Assembly (NCBI GenBank): GCA_025094145.1
Contig: JALLLS010000009.1
Location: 186,001 to 250,000, forward strand
Reading direction: 5' to 3'
Length of the DNA stretch: 64,000 nucleotides
Origin: Spinellus fusiger
Taxonomy: Eukaryota > Mucoromycota > Mucoromycetes > Mucorales > Phycomycetaceae
The position numbers were made by a program, and so were the translations under genes. This document shows, piece after piece, positions 47,565 through 59,968 of the stretch (positions are counted from its first letter, which is position 1; each line of letters opens with the position of its first letter). Below the pieces are notes generated by a model. The model made no database searches and had not been told where the DNA came from. It saw nothing but the letters and a program-made list of their open reading frames with translations.

Positions 47565-50387
47565 TTATGACTTTACAGCATTTTCTTTAATTAAGTTGAG
47601 TGCACTGCCTTTCTTGAACCACGCAATTTGATCATCACTCATTGTGTGTTTAGCTTGGATAGTAATTTGCTTGCCATTCTCTCCTGTCACTATCAGCTGC
47701 ACGGGCTTTCCAGGTGCTAGTTCCTTTACACCCACAGTCTCTATAAGATCACCACCAGAGATCTTCTCCCAGTCAGACTCATTATCAAATGTGAGGGGCA
47801 GGACACCTTGCTTCTTCAAATTGGTTTCATGAATACGTGCAAATGAACGAGATACAATGAGAGGGCACCCCAAATAACGGACCTGGAGTGCCGCATGTTC
47901 ACGGGCCGACCCCTCACCATAGTTGTGCTATATTTTAAAGTGTGAGTTCAAAATGTACGAATGAAATAAACTTACATCAGCAACCACCATCCAAGGTATG
48001 TTTTGTCTCTTGTAGTTTTTGGCTACTTCAGGTAAAGAGTCTTCTTGGTGGGTGGTTATATCATGAATGACATTAATCTTTTGGTTGTCTGCATTCAAGG
48101 CACCAATCAGTGTATTCTGAGAAATGTTTTCCAGATGACCTTTGTATTTCAGCCATGGACCAGCCGCTGAAATATGGTCAGTTGTACATTTTCCTTGGAC
48201 TTTCACAAGAACACGCACATTCTTAAATTCTTTGCCATCCCAAGGCTGGAAGGCATTGAGTATTTGAAGGCGGCTTGATTTAGGTGACACTACAATATCA
48301 ACACTAGGATCAGGTGTGGGTGTGGGTGAGGGAGGTTCATAGGTTGCACGACCGGCTTCAAATCCTAAGCTTGGGAGATCATCCCCTTGGGGAGGTTCAA
48401 ATCTAAAAGGCTTTTCATTCGCATCCAACAAAGTGTCTGTCATGGGATTGAAACTCAGTCTGCCCGCAAATGCCATGGCAGTGACAATCTAATACCAATC
48501 CTCTTTAGTTTAGTGTACTCCACACCACTTGATAGTCTAATGTGCCAGTATCTAATGACAGATATAGACTGTAGACCTTCTTATTTAGAATGTATCCCAA
48601 GAACTAACCTCTGGAGCAGCTAAAAAGTTCATTGTATTGGGGTTACCGTCGTTTCGACTGCGAAAGTTACGGTTGAAGGATGTCAGAATGGCATTTTCTG
48701 GTGCTGATTTTCCTAGATCAGATCTATTCCACTATTTACAATGATGATAGCAATGAGTTCATTTTGAACACACACACACACAGTAAGGTTAACCCTATTT
48801 TTTTTTTCTTTTTTTCTTTTTCCTTTCTTTTCCTTTACCTGTCCGATGCAAGGGCCACATGCATTAGCTAGCACTTTACCACCTGCTCTTTCAAAGACAG
48901 CCTGCTGTCCATCACGCTCAATGGTTGCTCTGATCTGCTCTGAGCCAGGAGTCACCAGAAAATCAGATTTCACGGATAGACCTGCCTTTAAAGCCTGCTT
49001 AGCAATGGAGGCAGAACGAGACATGTCTTGGTAGGATGAATTAGTGCAACTTCCAATAAGACCAGCTGTCAGTCGGTCTTTCCATCCATTTTCATCAATA
49101 AATGACTTGAATTTGCTTAAAGGAGTACTCAAATCAGGTGTAAAAGGGCCATTGATGTGCGGTTCAACCCTTGAAAGGTCGATCTCAATCACTTTATCAT
49201 ACTCGCAATGATCATCAGCACGTAAAAATGAAGCATGGCTATCTGCTGCTTTTGCTACTTGAACACGACCTGTGGCACTGAGATACGATCGCATACGATG
49301 GGTGTATGGGAAAAGGGAGGTAGTAGCACCTACCTATTTCATAAGTTGAATCAATAAGTACCCTTAATTACTGTGCATTGTTGTTATATTACTACCTCAG
49401 CACCCATGTTGCATATGGTGGCCATGCCAGTACAGGACAAGGAATTAACACCTTCGCCAAAGTATTCAATGATATGCCCAGTACCCCCTCTCACAGTCAA
49501 TTGTCCAGCCAGCTGAAGAATAACATCTTTGGGACTTGTCCATGGATCCAGTTGACCAGTGAGTTTGATGCCAATCACTCGAGGAGCCTTGAGTTCCCAA
49601 GGGATGGCTGCCATGGCATCCACGGCATCAGCACCTCCCACACCAATAGCAATCATGCCAAGTCCACCCGCATTGGGAGTATGACTGTCAGTACCCAGCA
49701 TCAATCCACCTGGTGCAGCATAGTTCTCGAGGACAATCTGATGAATAATGCCACTGCCTGGCTTCCAAAAGGCAACACCGTACTTCTGAGCTGAACTCTG
49801 AAGAAAATCAAAGATTTCCTTGTTGTTCTCAATAGAAGAGAGGACATCCTTATCAGCACCCTGATCTGCTACAATCAAGTGGTCACAGTGAATGGAAGAA
49901 GGAACAGCTGTGGTCTTCATTCCAGAAAGCATAAACTGTAGGATGGCCATTTGTGCAGAAGCATCTATGCATATACAGTGTGTTTTTCAGGCATCAGTAC
50001 GGGGAATAGGGGAGCATGTAGATGACTATGTTACCTTGCATCGCAACACGGTCTATACCACCACGAACAGAGTCAATAGAAGAAGAGATGAGTAATATCC
50101 TTCATGTTATTGTTTTATGTGGTCTCTATAAACAATTTACCAGGTGAAAGCTTCAAGTAAGTCTCTCCTCTTAGAGGTACTGTCTCTTCAGGATGGGTAA
50201 GGTGAGAATAGACAATCTTTTCGGCAAGAGTCAATGGACGGTGGTTGAGAGTATGTTTGACTTTATCCAATGTAGCATTGAGTTTTGCATAAGGAGGAAC
50301 AATGGAGCGACAGTCCTTTTCTGTTACAGGATTCTTCACTGTGGCCAAAGATCGTGTGGCTCTCATCCTATGGGCAGAACCTGACAT
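47565..50387 (-). CDS. Aconitate hydratase, mitochondrial, Aco2-like
   Basis: Seven exons: 50387-50141, 50052-50035, 49964-49396, 49333-48839, 48731-48609, 48488-47976, 47927-47565; 775 aa. A [4Fe-4S] dehydratase of the citrate/homocitrate type. Seen: Arg/Ser-rich presequence [17 protein letters not shown] suggesting mitochondrial import; [26 protein letters not shown]; cluster cysteines in GSCTNSS (C373) and [10 protein letters not shown] (C437, C440); [28 protein letters not shown]. The blocks [47 protein letters not shown] and KHTMSDDQI resemble yeast Aco2, implicated in homocitrate dehydration for lysine synthesis, more than Aco1; this is judged by eye. Exon 2 is only 18 nt (DRVAMQ region). 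No break is seen. Confidence 0.92.
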
Positions 50388-51376
50388 TCTCCATGATAAC
50401 TATGGATAGATCCTTAGTGAGCAGAGTGGTATTGGCCAATGCATCTATAATTACCTGTCTTGCACTGTTCTTTATATAGGCTGTCATCATTTCTTGGAGG
50501 ATAAAAGACAGGGGAGTATGCTACTTAATTATCTATGCAAATAAAGTGTAGACTCTACAGAAAGAGACAAAGGAGAACCAGTAATTTTTCCTACTTTCTC
50601 TTCAGTCTTTTTATTGGTGTGTCTACTTTTATAATGCGTTTGTAGAAAGGGACTATGAGAAAGGGTAAAATCATTGGCAGGCGTTGCATTTACTATTTTC
50701 TGATGGTGAAACCTGTAGATCATCTCAACATTATTTCCAGATTAGGGAATACGGAGATGAGAAAGAGCAACAAGAAAAGCAGAAAAGAGAAAGAAGAAAA
50801 GATTAGACTTTGAATGGCTGTTATCTATTTTACATCTCCGAAGAATATCAGCATGACAAAGGATGAGTTGAAAGTTATGAGTTATTAACTATTAACTATT
50901 AACTATTAACTATTAACTATCAATTATCAACTATCAACTATCAACTATCAACTATCAACTATCAACTACTTACAACCCTATTAGAAAGAATAAAACTGTC
51001 ACTACATCCAACATCTCAGTGTTTGTAAAGTACACTACAATGTATTACCAAAAAAGAATTATTATTATTTATTACTCTATTATTTAAGCATTAGAGCATC
51101 AACAATTTTTGATCTGTAATTGTCACTATGTTTACTTATATTTACACGTTCCTAAATGTTTTATTCATGTTGTGGTTCATCTTTATGGATTAAAAATAAA
51201 TAAAAAAAAGAGTTAATACATCAGACGATTATTAAACTATCTACAAACCATAGTACAGCTGCTTTTTGACGCTTCCGCTGTTTAGACTCAAACTCATGCC
51301 AATCACCATTCACACTTAACAAACTAACATACGAAAAAATAAGTATATAAAGAAACTCCCTTTTTCTTCTTCTCTC
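50388..51376. other. Intergenic: aconitase promoter and kinase 3' end
   Basis: No gene is supported. Contains a heptamer array, ATTAACT units changing to ATCAACT units, at about 50881-50967, and an A/T-rich stretch beyond it. Confidence 0.65.
50881..50967 (+). repeat. ATTAACT/ATCAACT heptamer array
   Basis: About twelve tandem 7-mers in two blocks; a single T-to-C change separates the block types. Confidence 0.85.
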
Positions 51377-54300
51377 TTACTTTGCTGGTGGTTCAGGTGT
51401 AGGTTCTTCGTTTTTTAAATAGTCAAACTCAAGTGCCTCAGCAGCAGTAGGTCGTTTCTGAGGATCCATAGACAGTAGTGCTTCAGAGAGCTCACGTGCC
51501 CCGGGAGATAACAAACTAAAACCAGTGTGTGTTCAATAGACTCAACATACATACTTACTACGAGTAGGATGTCATAGCAGTAACTCACCTTGCATACGTT
51601 TCCTTGAATCGGTTGGGATATTGCTCTTTTGGCCGAATGAGTTCATACCATGGTAATGCAGTCACTGTGGGCCATGTCTCTATTGTAGGGGTTCCCATAG
51701 TTTTATAGATGCAATCGAGTTGAGAGATCTCATCAATGCCATTGAAGGAGGGTTTTCCTGTAAAGAATTCCAACATAATACATCTGTCATGGATAAGATG
51801 CTATTTTCTCTGTATAAAACCCACTTACCCTACACTCCAAATATCCACAGCAGGACCATAAGCAGTGGCCCCCAGTAACAATTCAGGTGGACGGTACCAA
51901 AGAGTGATAACACGGTTGGTATAATCGTGCGCTCGATTCTTTTGAAAAACACGAGCAAGGCCAAAATCAGCAATCTTCAGCTCACCCTTGTTGTTGATTA
52001 AGAGATTAGATCCTTTGTAAAAGAGAGAGAGAGAGAGAAAATAAACAAATAAGTACACTTCATCGTTTGCTATAGTGGTGCTACAGTACCTTTAATATCA
52101 CGATGAAGAATCCCCATATGATGAAGATAGGCTAATCCCTCCAACATCTGTTTTACTAATGACTTTGCATGAGAAGCTTCAAACTTAAAGTTCGGATGGC
52201 TCAGAATTCCCGATAAATCATGGTCCATGTACTCAAGTACCATATACACAGAACCTATACAGGCTCAGTTGTTGACTCACGGATAGTATGCAGTGTACCT
52301 TTTGCTACCATGATTTGTTGCAACTCAACAATACGTTCATGCTTTAGCTTTTGTAGGAGTTTAATTTCACGCATGGCTGTAATAGGAAACTATACATAGT
52401 AAACAAGTGTTAAGGATATAGCCTACATGAAAGAGTTTCTCTTTCTCTCTTTCTTTCTTTCTCTCTTTCTCATTCTACTTACCCCGTCCTTTTCAGTCTT
52501 CATTCTGATTCGTTTCAATGCCATCACACGTCCTGTCTTTCGATTCTTAGCTTTGTATACTTTACTATAGCATACCAATGTTACTTTACTCATCACTTGT
52601 ATATTTGCAGGTAAGCCAACTTACCCATAGGTGCCTTCTCCTACTTGTCCCATCTTCTCAAATAAAGAAGCTGGATTCTCTTCTGTCTGGAATGGATAAC
52701 CTACATCATCCAGTACACTTTCAGGAACACCACCAATTAGACCAGAGAATATATATTGTGGTTGTGATTGTGATTGTGGTTGTGATTGTGGTTGTAGTTG
52801 TAGTTGTGGTTGTGGTTGTAGTTGTGGTTGTGGTTGTAGTTGTGGTTGTAGTTGTAGTTGTAGTTGTGGTTGTAGTTGTGGCTGTGATTTTGATTGTGTT
52901 TCTGTTTCTGTCTCTGTCTCTGTCTCTACTGTCTCTGTCTCTGTCTGTCTTTCTCTGTCTCTACTGTCTCTGTCCCGGTCCCTGTCCCGGTCCCTGTCTC
53001 TGTCCCGGTCCCTGTCTCTGTCCCTGTCTCTGTCCCTGTCCCTGTCTCTGTCCCGGTCCCTGTCTCTGTCTCTGTCCCTGTCCCGGTCACTTCTGTCCCT
53101 ATCATGGTCTCTGTCTCTGTCCCGGTCTCTATTACGGTCTCTGTCTCTATTACGATCCCGGTCTCTGTCTCTATCCCGGTCTCTGTCTCTATCCCGGTCT
53201 CTGTCTCTATCCCGGTCTCTGTCCCTATCCCGGTCTCTGTCTCTGTCTCTTTCTTCCTTCTTTCCTTTGGGCACTTTGGTAGACTTAATAGGGTAGGGTG
53301 CCACAGAAGAGGTCAGTGTCGATAGAGACTTGGGTGTTGCTGAGGAGGGTGTTTGTAATGGCTTGGTGGTGTGTGTGGCGTGGAGAGTGGTGGGAAAGGT
53401 CGAGGACGGCGTAGGTGTGGCATAATATCCAGTATCAGCTGCAGTGTAGCCGTGGTAATAAGCATTTTCTGAAGTATGGGTCTGTCCGTAATAAGACGCG
53501 TAGTATTGTTGGTACTGTTCATTGGTCATATTCGCATACTGAGAATTGGTGCCATAGTCTTCCCAACCAGTGCTATTGGTGCCATAATAGGCCCATGCTG
53601 AGTCGTGGTGGGGTGTTTGGTAAAAGGCAGCGGGTGCTGTGGGAGGGCCATTGATGGAAGGTGCAGAAGGTGTGTCTGTACTGGAGAGATATCCTAGAGA
53701 CGGCACAGTGGATGAGATAGCTATAGCTAAAGGTGTGGCTGCAACTGTAGCTGTGACTGTAGGTGTACTGGTGTCGGCTAGAACAGTAGAGGTAAGTGTA
53801 TTGGCAATGGTAGTTATACTGGTGGAAGAGGTATTTGGTGTAGTTGTATTAGAAGAAGAAGTATCTGTCGTTATTGCTGTCTCTGCTTTTGGACCTGGTA
53901 AAGCACTGTTGTGAGTGGGTGTTACTGTAGAGACAGGACGAGTGGACGTTGACCCTGTATCAGTGTCTAGTTTGGTGTGGCTGCTATAGTCTTTGTCTCT
54001 GCGGTGTGGCTGGTCATTGTAGGATCTTGACTTTCTACTACTAGAACTATGGCTATTTTTGTCAATTCTATCTCTGCTAGTTCTTCGAGAATAGGACCGA
54101 TGGCGATCATAGTGTTGTGAATCCCCATGTCCTCTTGAACGACTTCTCTCATAGCTTCCGTGGCGTGTCCCCTCTTCTTCGTAGGTTCTTCGCTTATCAT
54201 CTCTCCCATAGCGGTGATGGTGCGATCGATGGTGATCATGGTCGTCTCTATTTCTCTTCTCACTTGTCGATTTACGTTCAGAGCTATAACCATGGTCAGG

Positions 54301-54456
54301 AGAATGATAGCTGGAGTGGTCTTTAGAGTCATGGGAGGTTCTTTGAGATGTAGAGTCTTTTTTTGAGCCAGTAGATGATTTTGGCAGGGGTACTGAGGAA
54401 ACAGAATCTCCTTGAGTCTGCGATAGTTCGTTCTCCATGTCAGTTTTATTCAGCAC
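51377..54456 (-). CDS. Cyclin-dependent kinase of the Ctk1/CDK12 type
   Basis: Exons 54456-52625, 52564-52483, 52389-52299, 52254-52090, 52012-51829, 51783-51589, 51515-51377; 895 aa. These kinases, with a cyclin partner, phosphorylate Ser2 of the RNA polymerase II CTD during elongation. Kinase domain (about 599-880): [22 protein letters not shown], the cyclin-binding helix PITAMRE (640-646), [34 protein letters not shown] is close to the PITAIRE of Ctk1/CDK12, unlike PSTAIRE cell-cycle CDKs or NRTALRE-like forms. The 600-residue N-terminus is disordered: Arg/Ser/His-rich ([13 protein letters not shown]), Ser/Thr-rich, then a long Arg-Asp dipeptide tract and a Pro/Gln/Leu tract encoded by simple-sequence DNA (about 52755-53260). 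RS-type N-termini are usual for CDK12-like kinases. An in-frame ATG at 54438 is an alternative start. Confidence 0.92.
52755..53260. repeat. Simple-sequence tract coding (Arg-Asp)n and Pro/Gln/Leu repeats
   Basis: On the plus strand it reads as GTTGTG/GTTGTA units (52755-52890) then CTGTCT/CCGGTC hexamers (52905-53260). In the kinase frame the first gives Pro-Gln-Leu-Gln repeats and the second Arg-Asp repeats. Purely repetitive plus-strand open frames (Val-rich and Cys/Leu-rich) are a by-product. Confidence 0.9.
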
Positions 54457-54890
54457 AGAATAACTAGGCTAATGACCGAGAAGAGTAACAAAGCAAGAAG
54501 CTCTTCTTTCCTTCTTTCTTTTTTATTATTATTATTATATACGTGAATGAACACAGCTGCAGGAATCTTGTGCTTATAGCTACCAAACAAGGCTAAAAAG
54601 AAGGACAAGCCTACCCAACGCGTGGCATAAAAAAAGCAAAGGAAGAAATCGTGACCGTTCATATTAGCAATGACGCGCCTTAATCTTTGAGTCCAGTTGT
54701 GATAGGGTTTATCATTGGCTGTTATTACAAACTATTGTTTATGTAAGAGCCAATAGAAAGTGGAGAGGAGTCTTTATTGGTATCTTGTAATGGGGATGGT
54801 AGGGAATGGCAGGGTGGTAGACACTTGCTGCAGTACTAATATCACGTGTGGGATTGTTCTACCAGCCACCTAATAGCCTTAACATATTCA
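54457..54890. other. Intergenic upstream of the kinase gene
   Basis: Contains the kinase promoter (its strand reads leftward) and the 3' end of the WW gene. ACGCGT at about 54618-54623 and GACGCG near 54671 resemble MluI-type elements, but a role is only a guess. A short (TTA)n tract lies near 54523-54538. Confidence 0.5.
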
Positions 54891-55961
54891 TTAGGCATAA
54901 GAGAAGATGTATTCACCCTCATAGTGATAGTCCTCTTTATATACTTTATTCTTTATATACTTTACCTTGGTTGTGGTGGCCATGCCCGTGACCGTGGTGA
55001 CCGTGGTGACCGTGGTGTCCATGCCCATGACCGTGTTGACCTTTTTATAGAGTGAGTGGGTTCTATGCCATCTACAATTTGACTTACCAGATCCTCCGCC
55101 ATAGCCTCCCATAGGAGGAGGAGGCTAATGAATGTAGGTAAGAATAAGCAATTATTACCATTGGATAAATATATACCTGATTATGACCACCAAAGAGTCC
55201 ACCGAATCCACCCGAGCTATGGTTATTGTTGTGAGGTCCACCAAATATCTTAGTAGCAGCAGCCCTAGGAAATAGAAGAAAGAAAAGTGATTTATTCTAC
55301 TGCATTAAGCCATAGAGTGGTCTTACCCCAACAGAACACCACCGAGTGCACCACCAGCCAATTTGCCTGGGAATCCCCCTTTGAGATAGATGTGTCAATG
55401 TATAGTCTACAGCTAAAGGACATCTATCTGTACGGGTTTACCAAGTGAAGAAGCACCAGTAGAAGGAGGTTTATTGCCACCACCACCCATCATACTAGAA
55501 AGCATAGTGCCAAGGCCTTTGTCCTGTTCTCCACCAGACACTGGCTGTTGCTGCTGCTGGTGGTGTTGCTGTGGTTGTTGGTAAGGTGACTGTTGCTGGT
55601 GTTGCTGTGGTGAGGGCGTGTTGTTATAGGAGGGACCACTCAAGTAGTTGGATGATTCACCCTGACTTTGATGAGCAACACCTTGACTGTAGCCACTCTG
55701 AGGAGGATAGCCACCACTCTGAGGAGGATAGCCACCACTCTGAGGAGGATAGCCACCACTCTGACTACCACCAGAGTGACCTGCAGGCACTTCCCACTGT
55801 GTTTTGCCTGTAGCGGTTTCTAGATAGTAATAGCGTTGGGCATTTTGATCCCAGAGTGCCACCCTATACACACAGAGTCAACTTTTTTTTTGTATTGATA
55901 GAAGCAACTTATTTTACCATCCTTCTGGCAGTGGAGGCACCTGACTTTGCTGTGGATTCAT
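54891..55961 (-). CDS. WW-domain protein with Gly/Gln-rich body and His/Gly tail
   Basis: Seven exons: 55961-55918, 55863-55442, 55378-55327, 55264-55177, 55124-55088, 55040-54966, 54934-54891; 253 aa. One N-terminal WW domain (about residues 9-41): PPLPEGWVALWDQNAQRYYY, then TGKTQWEVP, with both Trp residues and the central Tyr block; WW domains bind Pro-rich ligands. Then three GGYPPQS repeats, a Gln/Pro-rich stretch, a small-residue hydrophobic segment GKLAGGALGGVLLG across exons 3-4, Gly-rich FGGLFGGHNQ, and an exon consisting of alternating Gly-His (GHGHGHHGHHGHHGHGHGHH) that could bind metal. The last exon gives EDYHYEGEYIFSYA. Cellular role is unknown. The many small exons all join in phase, so the structure is credible. 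Confidence 0.8.
55695..55758. repeat. 21-bp tandem repeat coding GGYPPQS
   Basis: Three copies of a 21-bp unit (CCACCACTCTGAGGAGGATAG on the plus strand, written here once) within exon 2 of the WW gene, virtually identical and hence recent. Confidence 0.85.
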
Positions 55962-56155
55962 ATTTATTATATAGAGAAAAGAAAAGAGAAAAGCAAGTAT
56001 AGAGAAAGGAACACGGATTTTGGTTTTTTGGTTTTTTTTTTTTTTTTTTGGTTTCTTGTTTTGTTTGGCGGTGTGGAGATTTTCTATGAATGATAAGAAA
56101 AGCCCTGCCTATTCCATCACAAGGACACAACAGCCCCAGATGCCTATGCTGCAGT

Positions 56156-59100
56156 CTAAACTGGCTGCAGAGCCAAGCCCGGTGCCAGGTCAGTGGTAGA
56201 AATGGGTACTGAGACAGGGGGAGGCGGGTTTTTCTTGGCTACTGTCTCTACTAGTGCATCTGCTTCTTCATTCTTAACATACACCAAGCAGTAGGGATTG
56301 GCAGTGGAACCATACGTGTCTTGGAATACAATGGCCTCTTCCACCTAGGCAAGGTTAATAGGATCTTTTATGTATCACGAACCTTTGTCACATAAGAATC
56401 ATTATACTTCCACCACTGATCCGCTGGTTTATCGTACATGTACACCCAATAATGGCCATAATTGGCTTCTCCTTGGTGAATAAACACAGCATGGATCACA
56501 TAGGTGTCCTGCTGAAGATCACTGTACTGTGCCTTGATGCTTGACTGTATTTTATTCATTTCCTGTAGGTGTTCTGTGGCATATGAGTGGCTGGCATCCT
56601 AGACACACCCCTATAGGTGCAGATGTATTTATCAACAGATTTACCTTGGACAGAGACTCTCACAGACTGGGCCTCATCCACCAAATACTCAATAGCTTCC
56701 TTGTACATGTATTGGTCTGCCTCTTGGATTTGCTGTGATTGAAGCACAGTAGCTGTAGCCTCCAACATGTCTGGCCATGGCATAGGATATGACTAATCAT
56801 CAGTATCAGTATTAGTATCATTGGATGAGAAATCTACTGTTGGCCCCTTCTAATACCTTATTCCTCATCATCTCATCTATTTTGGCCTTGTGGTGGGCCT
56901 CTTGTGCCTTTAACTCTACCACCTTGGCACGTCGAGTCGCCAATGCCTCAAAATTCCTTTCTGCATAACGATCAAGATAAATGACTTTATCAAAGGGAAT
57001 AAATGCATTGGATTTGTAGACATTAGCAGTGGCTCTATCAAATTGAACACGCTAGGATCCTCATCAGTAAACATTCTGGGGTAGGAGAATAGACTGACCT
57101 GGATAATGATCTGAAGAATAGGTGGAAATGCACTGACAGTGACCTCACGTGTAGCCTCTTTTCCTCCTTGGAAGTTCTCTACCTTGCCAGCAAAGAAGTA
57201 CTCATCCAGTCCATCGTACAGGTCCTTTCCTTGGACAGCATCTACAATGAGATGAGAAAACTCTTCTTTCTTGACTTTGGTAATGATTTGGGATGTTTCC
57301 GTGTCTTGGTAAGTGAGAATCTGGCTGGCCTTGCCGTAGAATAAGTCTCTCACCATGTCACACTCCTTCTCTCCCTGCTGTGCTGTTGCTGACAAGAGAG
57401 CAGTTTCAATGAGCTGGATGACATTTCCCATGCACTCTATATCAAATACAAATACAAATACAAATACATACACACATATGAATGGATGGGATGAATGGAT
57501 GAATATAGGGAAAAAGGGTTGGAGGGGAGGGTGCTTTACCAGTAACATCTTGTTGTTTTCCAAACATTATAGTAGCAATGTTAGGAATTGTTTTTGTAGA
57601 AAGTGTCTGAGGAACTGGTGGTGGCTGTTTTTCCTTGAGGGTAGGAAGGATGCTATCATAGGCAGGTGGTAGATCAATGGAGTGCTTTGGGTTGTGGCAT
57701 GGAGTCCCTTCAGAGGTGGGTTCGGATGCCTTGACATGTTTGCTGTCTTCAATAAGATCAGCCAGACTTTCATTGATGGGCCACTCTTTCTCATTGTCTT
57801 TGGAGGGGTCCACGTAGCCTTCTAGTAAAGTACCGATGGACATGCGTGAAGATCTAAATGTAGACGGTGGTTCTGTTTCTGTAGCTACTTCTTCCTCTTC
57901 TTTCACCTTCTCTTCCTTCTCTTCCTCCTCTTTTTTCTCTGCCTTTGTCTCTGATTCTGCCTTCTTCTCCAATGCTTCACTCTCGCTTTCATTCAGTAGA
58001 GCCATACAAGCAAGATCGTATTCAGGTGAAATAGCTCTCTTGGATGTGTTGGTTAAATCAATAAACAGACGCTTCAAAAGAGACACAACTAGCAAAGAGC
58101 TCAGTCCACTGGTTACAACAACGTACTTACATTTCTTTGCTCTGCGTACTTGGGCTGAATCCACCTTAATGCCTCCCACTTGAATAGAAATATCAGGCAA
58201 CCTCGCCTCATTCTCTGTATATTCCTCCAGAGTAATCACAGAATTACGAATAGGAACTAGTGTAAAATAATACTAAAGAATACATCAGTCCCTTTCTCCA
58301 TTCCCTATCATTTATGTATGTATGTATGTATGTATTTATTTATGTTTTTATGCATGGATGTATGAATGTATATATGAATGTATATATGAATGTATATATG
58401 AATGTATGAATGTATGTATTTATTTATTACCTGAAGAAGACTATTAAAATAGCATGTATTTCCGATATTATTCAGTCCAATAGGTCTAATAAAGAAAATT
58501 AAGCAAGACAATCTCTTATTCACTGTAGCTTACGTTCCCTCCAATGACTGATCCCAATGTACTTTATAAAGGGATGAATAAATGCATTTTATTACTCTTC
58601 TCTCTTCTCTCTCTCTCTTTAGTACGCCTACCTGCTGCTGGTATATTGGTGGGTAGGACTCTCTCCATAAGAAAGTCATCTAAATAGTCACTCTTGCGCC
58701 AACAAGCCAAGACCTCTAAATGATGCCGATGGACTGCCTTCTTTTGTGGATCATCCAACATTTTGACATGATAAAGACCCACCAACAGTCCATCCTCCAC
58801 AGGCATCTCTTGGGCAATACCAAAGTACGCGTGGGCTTCTGCTATTTCCTTATTGCCCACTCTCCCTTGGCTGCGCTCCATCGCCACTAATGTCACCAAT
58901 ACCTCGCATTTGGAGGCCTCTGCTGCTTCCACCAGTCTATCCAGGTACAAAGGGGCTTTGTGGGGATGCTCAAGGACATTGAGGCGGTAAAGCCATGCCA
59001 CCACTGTCTCATGGGCACTGGGTGTAGTGCCAAGTGCACGGTACGCCTCTATTCTCTGGGATGAAGTAGGCTCTCCTCCCAACAGTTGCAGCAGATGGGG

Positions 59101-59968
59101 GGTGGCAGAATAGCTTGTCAATGAGGATCCATTAGAGGTGGAGGGATTTTTGTTGACTTCATAACTCAGTGTCAGTTCATGCTGAATGAGTAATAATGTT
59201 TTTCTGTGGTTCTCCACATGGGCAGAAGAAGGTGGAATAAGATATTCTTCTTGGAGTTGAAATCCAATCACACCAAACAACTCCAGACTTAGAAGAATGA
59301 GTGAGTCCATGTTACTGTCCTATAGAATAGGTACATAGAATAGATGCATAGAATAGATACATAGAATGGAATAGGTGGATAGGAAAAAGAAAGGTAAAGG
59401 GGCAGATTTACCTAGCATCTTCCATGCCTATCAACACAGAGAGTCTTGGGTTCTTTGTGTTGATCTTACGGTATTGGCCTTGTACCAGGTCTTTTATGTA
59501 CTGAAGATAGGTCTCAAAGGTAGTCTCAAGAGTAGGCACTTGAGTGTAGTTTGTATTCAGTCGGTGGGCCAGAGTAGTATAGGGTATACGTGTGGTAGCA
59601 AGTGTCTTCAACAATGCCAAAGGAACCATGGGGGGTTGGAGGGTTGCTTGTACTGTACGGTGACAGCCACAGCATGAGGCTGTGTTCTTTCTTTCCATAT
59701 GATAGTGGTGGGTTGGGTAGTCAGGGGCTGTACAGGGCATAGAGTCACTTGTAAGGATAAGACGCCAGTGACATATACGGCATATAACCGGTGGCTTTTC
59801 TTCTACTATCTGCTGTTGTCTTTCTTCGGTGGTTTCTTGTTCATGAGGTGCAGTGGAGAGACAGATACAAAAGACGTGTTGGTGATCTGCAGTGGAGAGT
59901 TGCCCGAGAAGAGACTCCACCATACCACCGGGAGTCATGCCATCTTTTATCCAAGGACTGATATCCAT
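56156..59968 (-). CDS. UBP2: Ubiquitin carboxyl-terminal hydrolase, Ubp2 type
   Basis: Eleven exons: 59968-59412, 59314-58632, 58561-58534, 58485-58431, 58272-58131, 58088-57540, 57436-57099, 57051-56857, 56792-56664, 56598-56383, 56344-56156; 1,026 aa. Cysteine protease that removes ubiquitin; yeast Ubp2 trims K63-linked chains and counteracts Rsp5 in endocytic sorting. Seen: Cys box PIGLNNIGNTCYFNSLLQYY (Cys about 434), FGKQQDVTECMGNVIQLIE, and the His box VFIHQGEANYGHYWVYMYD (His about 941) with CLVYVK. A Glu/Lys-rich insert (about 57870-58010) separates the catalytic halves, as in Ubp2. The N-terminal half has CRIC and CCGC pairs and helical repeats. Exon 3 is only 28 nt. Exon 9 uses donor GTGAGA, as the nearby GTAAAT does not keep frame. 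Real start may lie upstream: another frame (60192 to about 60090) looks coding but cannot be joined in phase. Confidence 0.9.
58311..58430. repeat. ATGT/ATGA-type microsatellite in UBP2 intron 4
   Basis: Tandem TATGTATG, then TATATGAATG units fill most of the intron between exons 58485-58431 and 58272-58131. Confidence 0.8.

Noticed and set aside
52578..53325. Plus-strand Val-rich and Cys/Leu/Pro-rich open frames of 143-234 codons
   Set aside because: They are the opposite strand of the Arg-Asp and Pro-Gln-Leu repeat tract in the kinase exon, which has clear homology on the minus strand.
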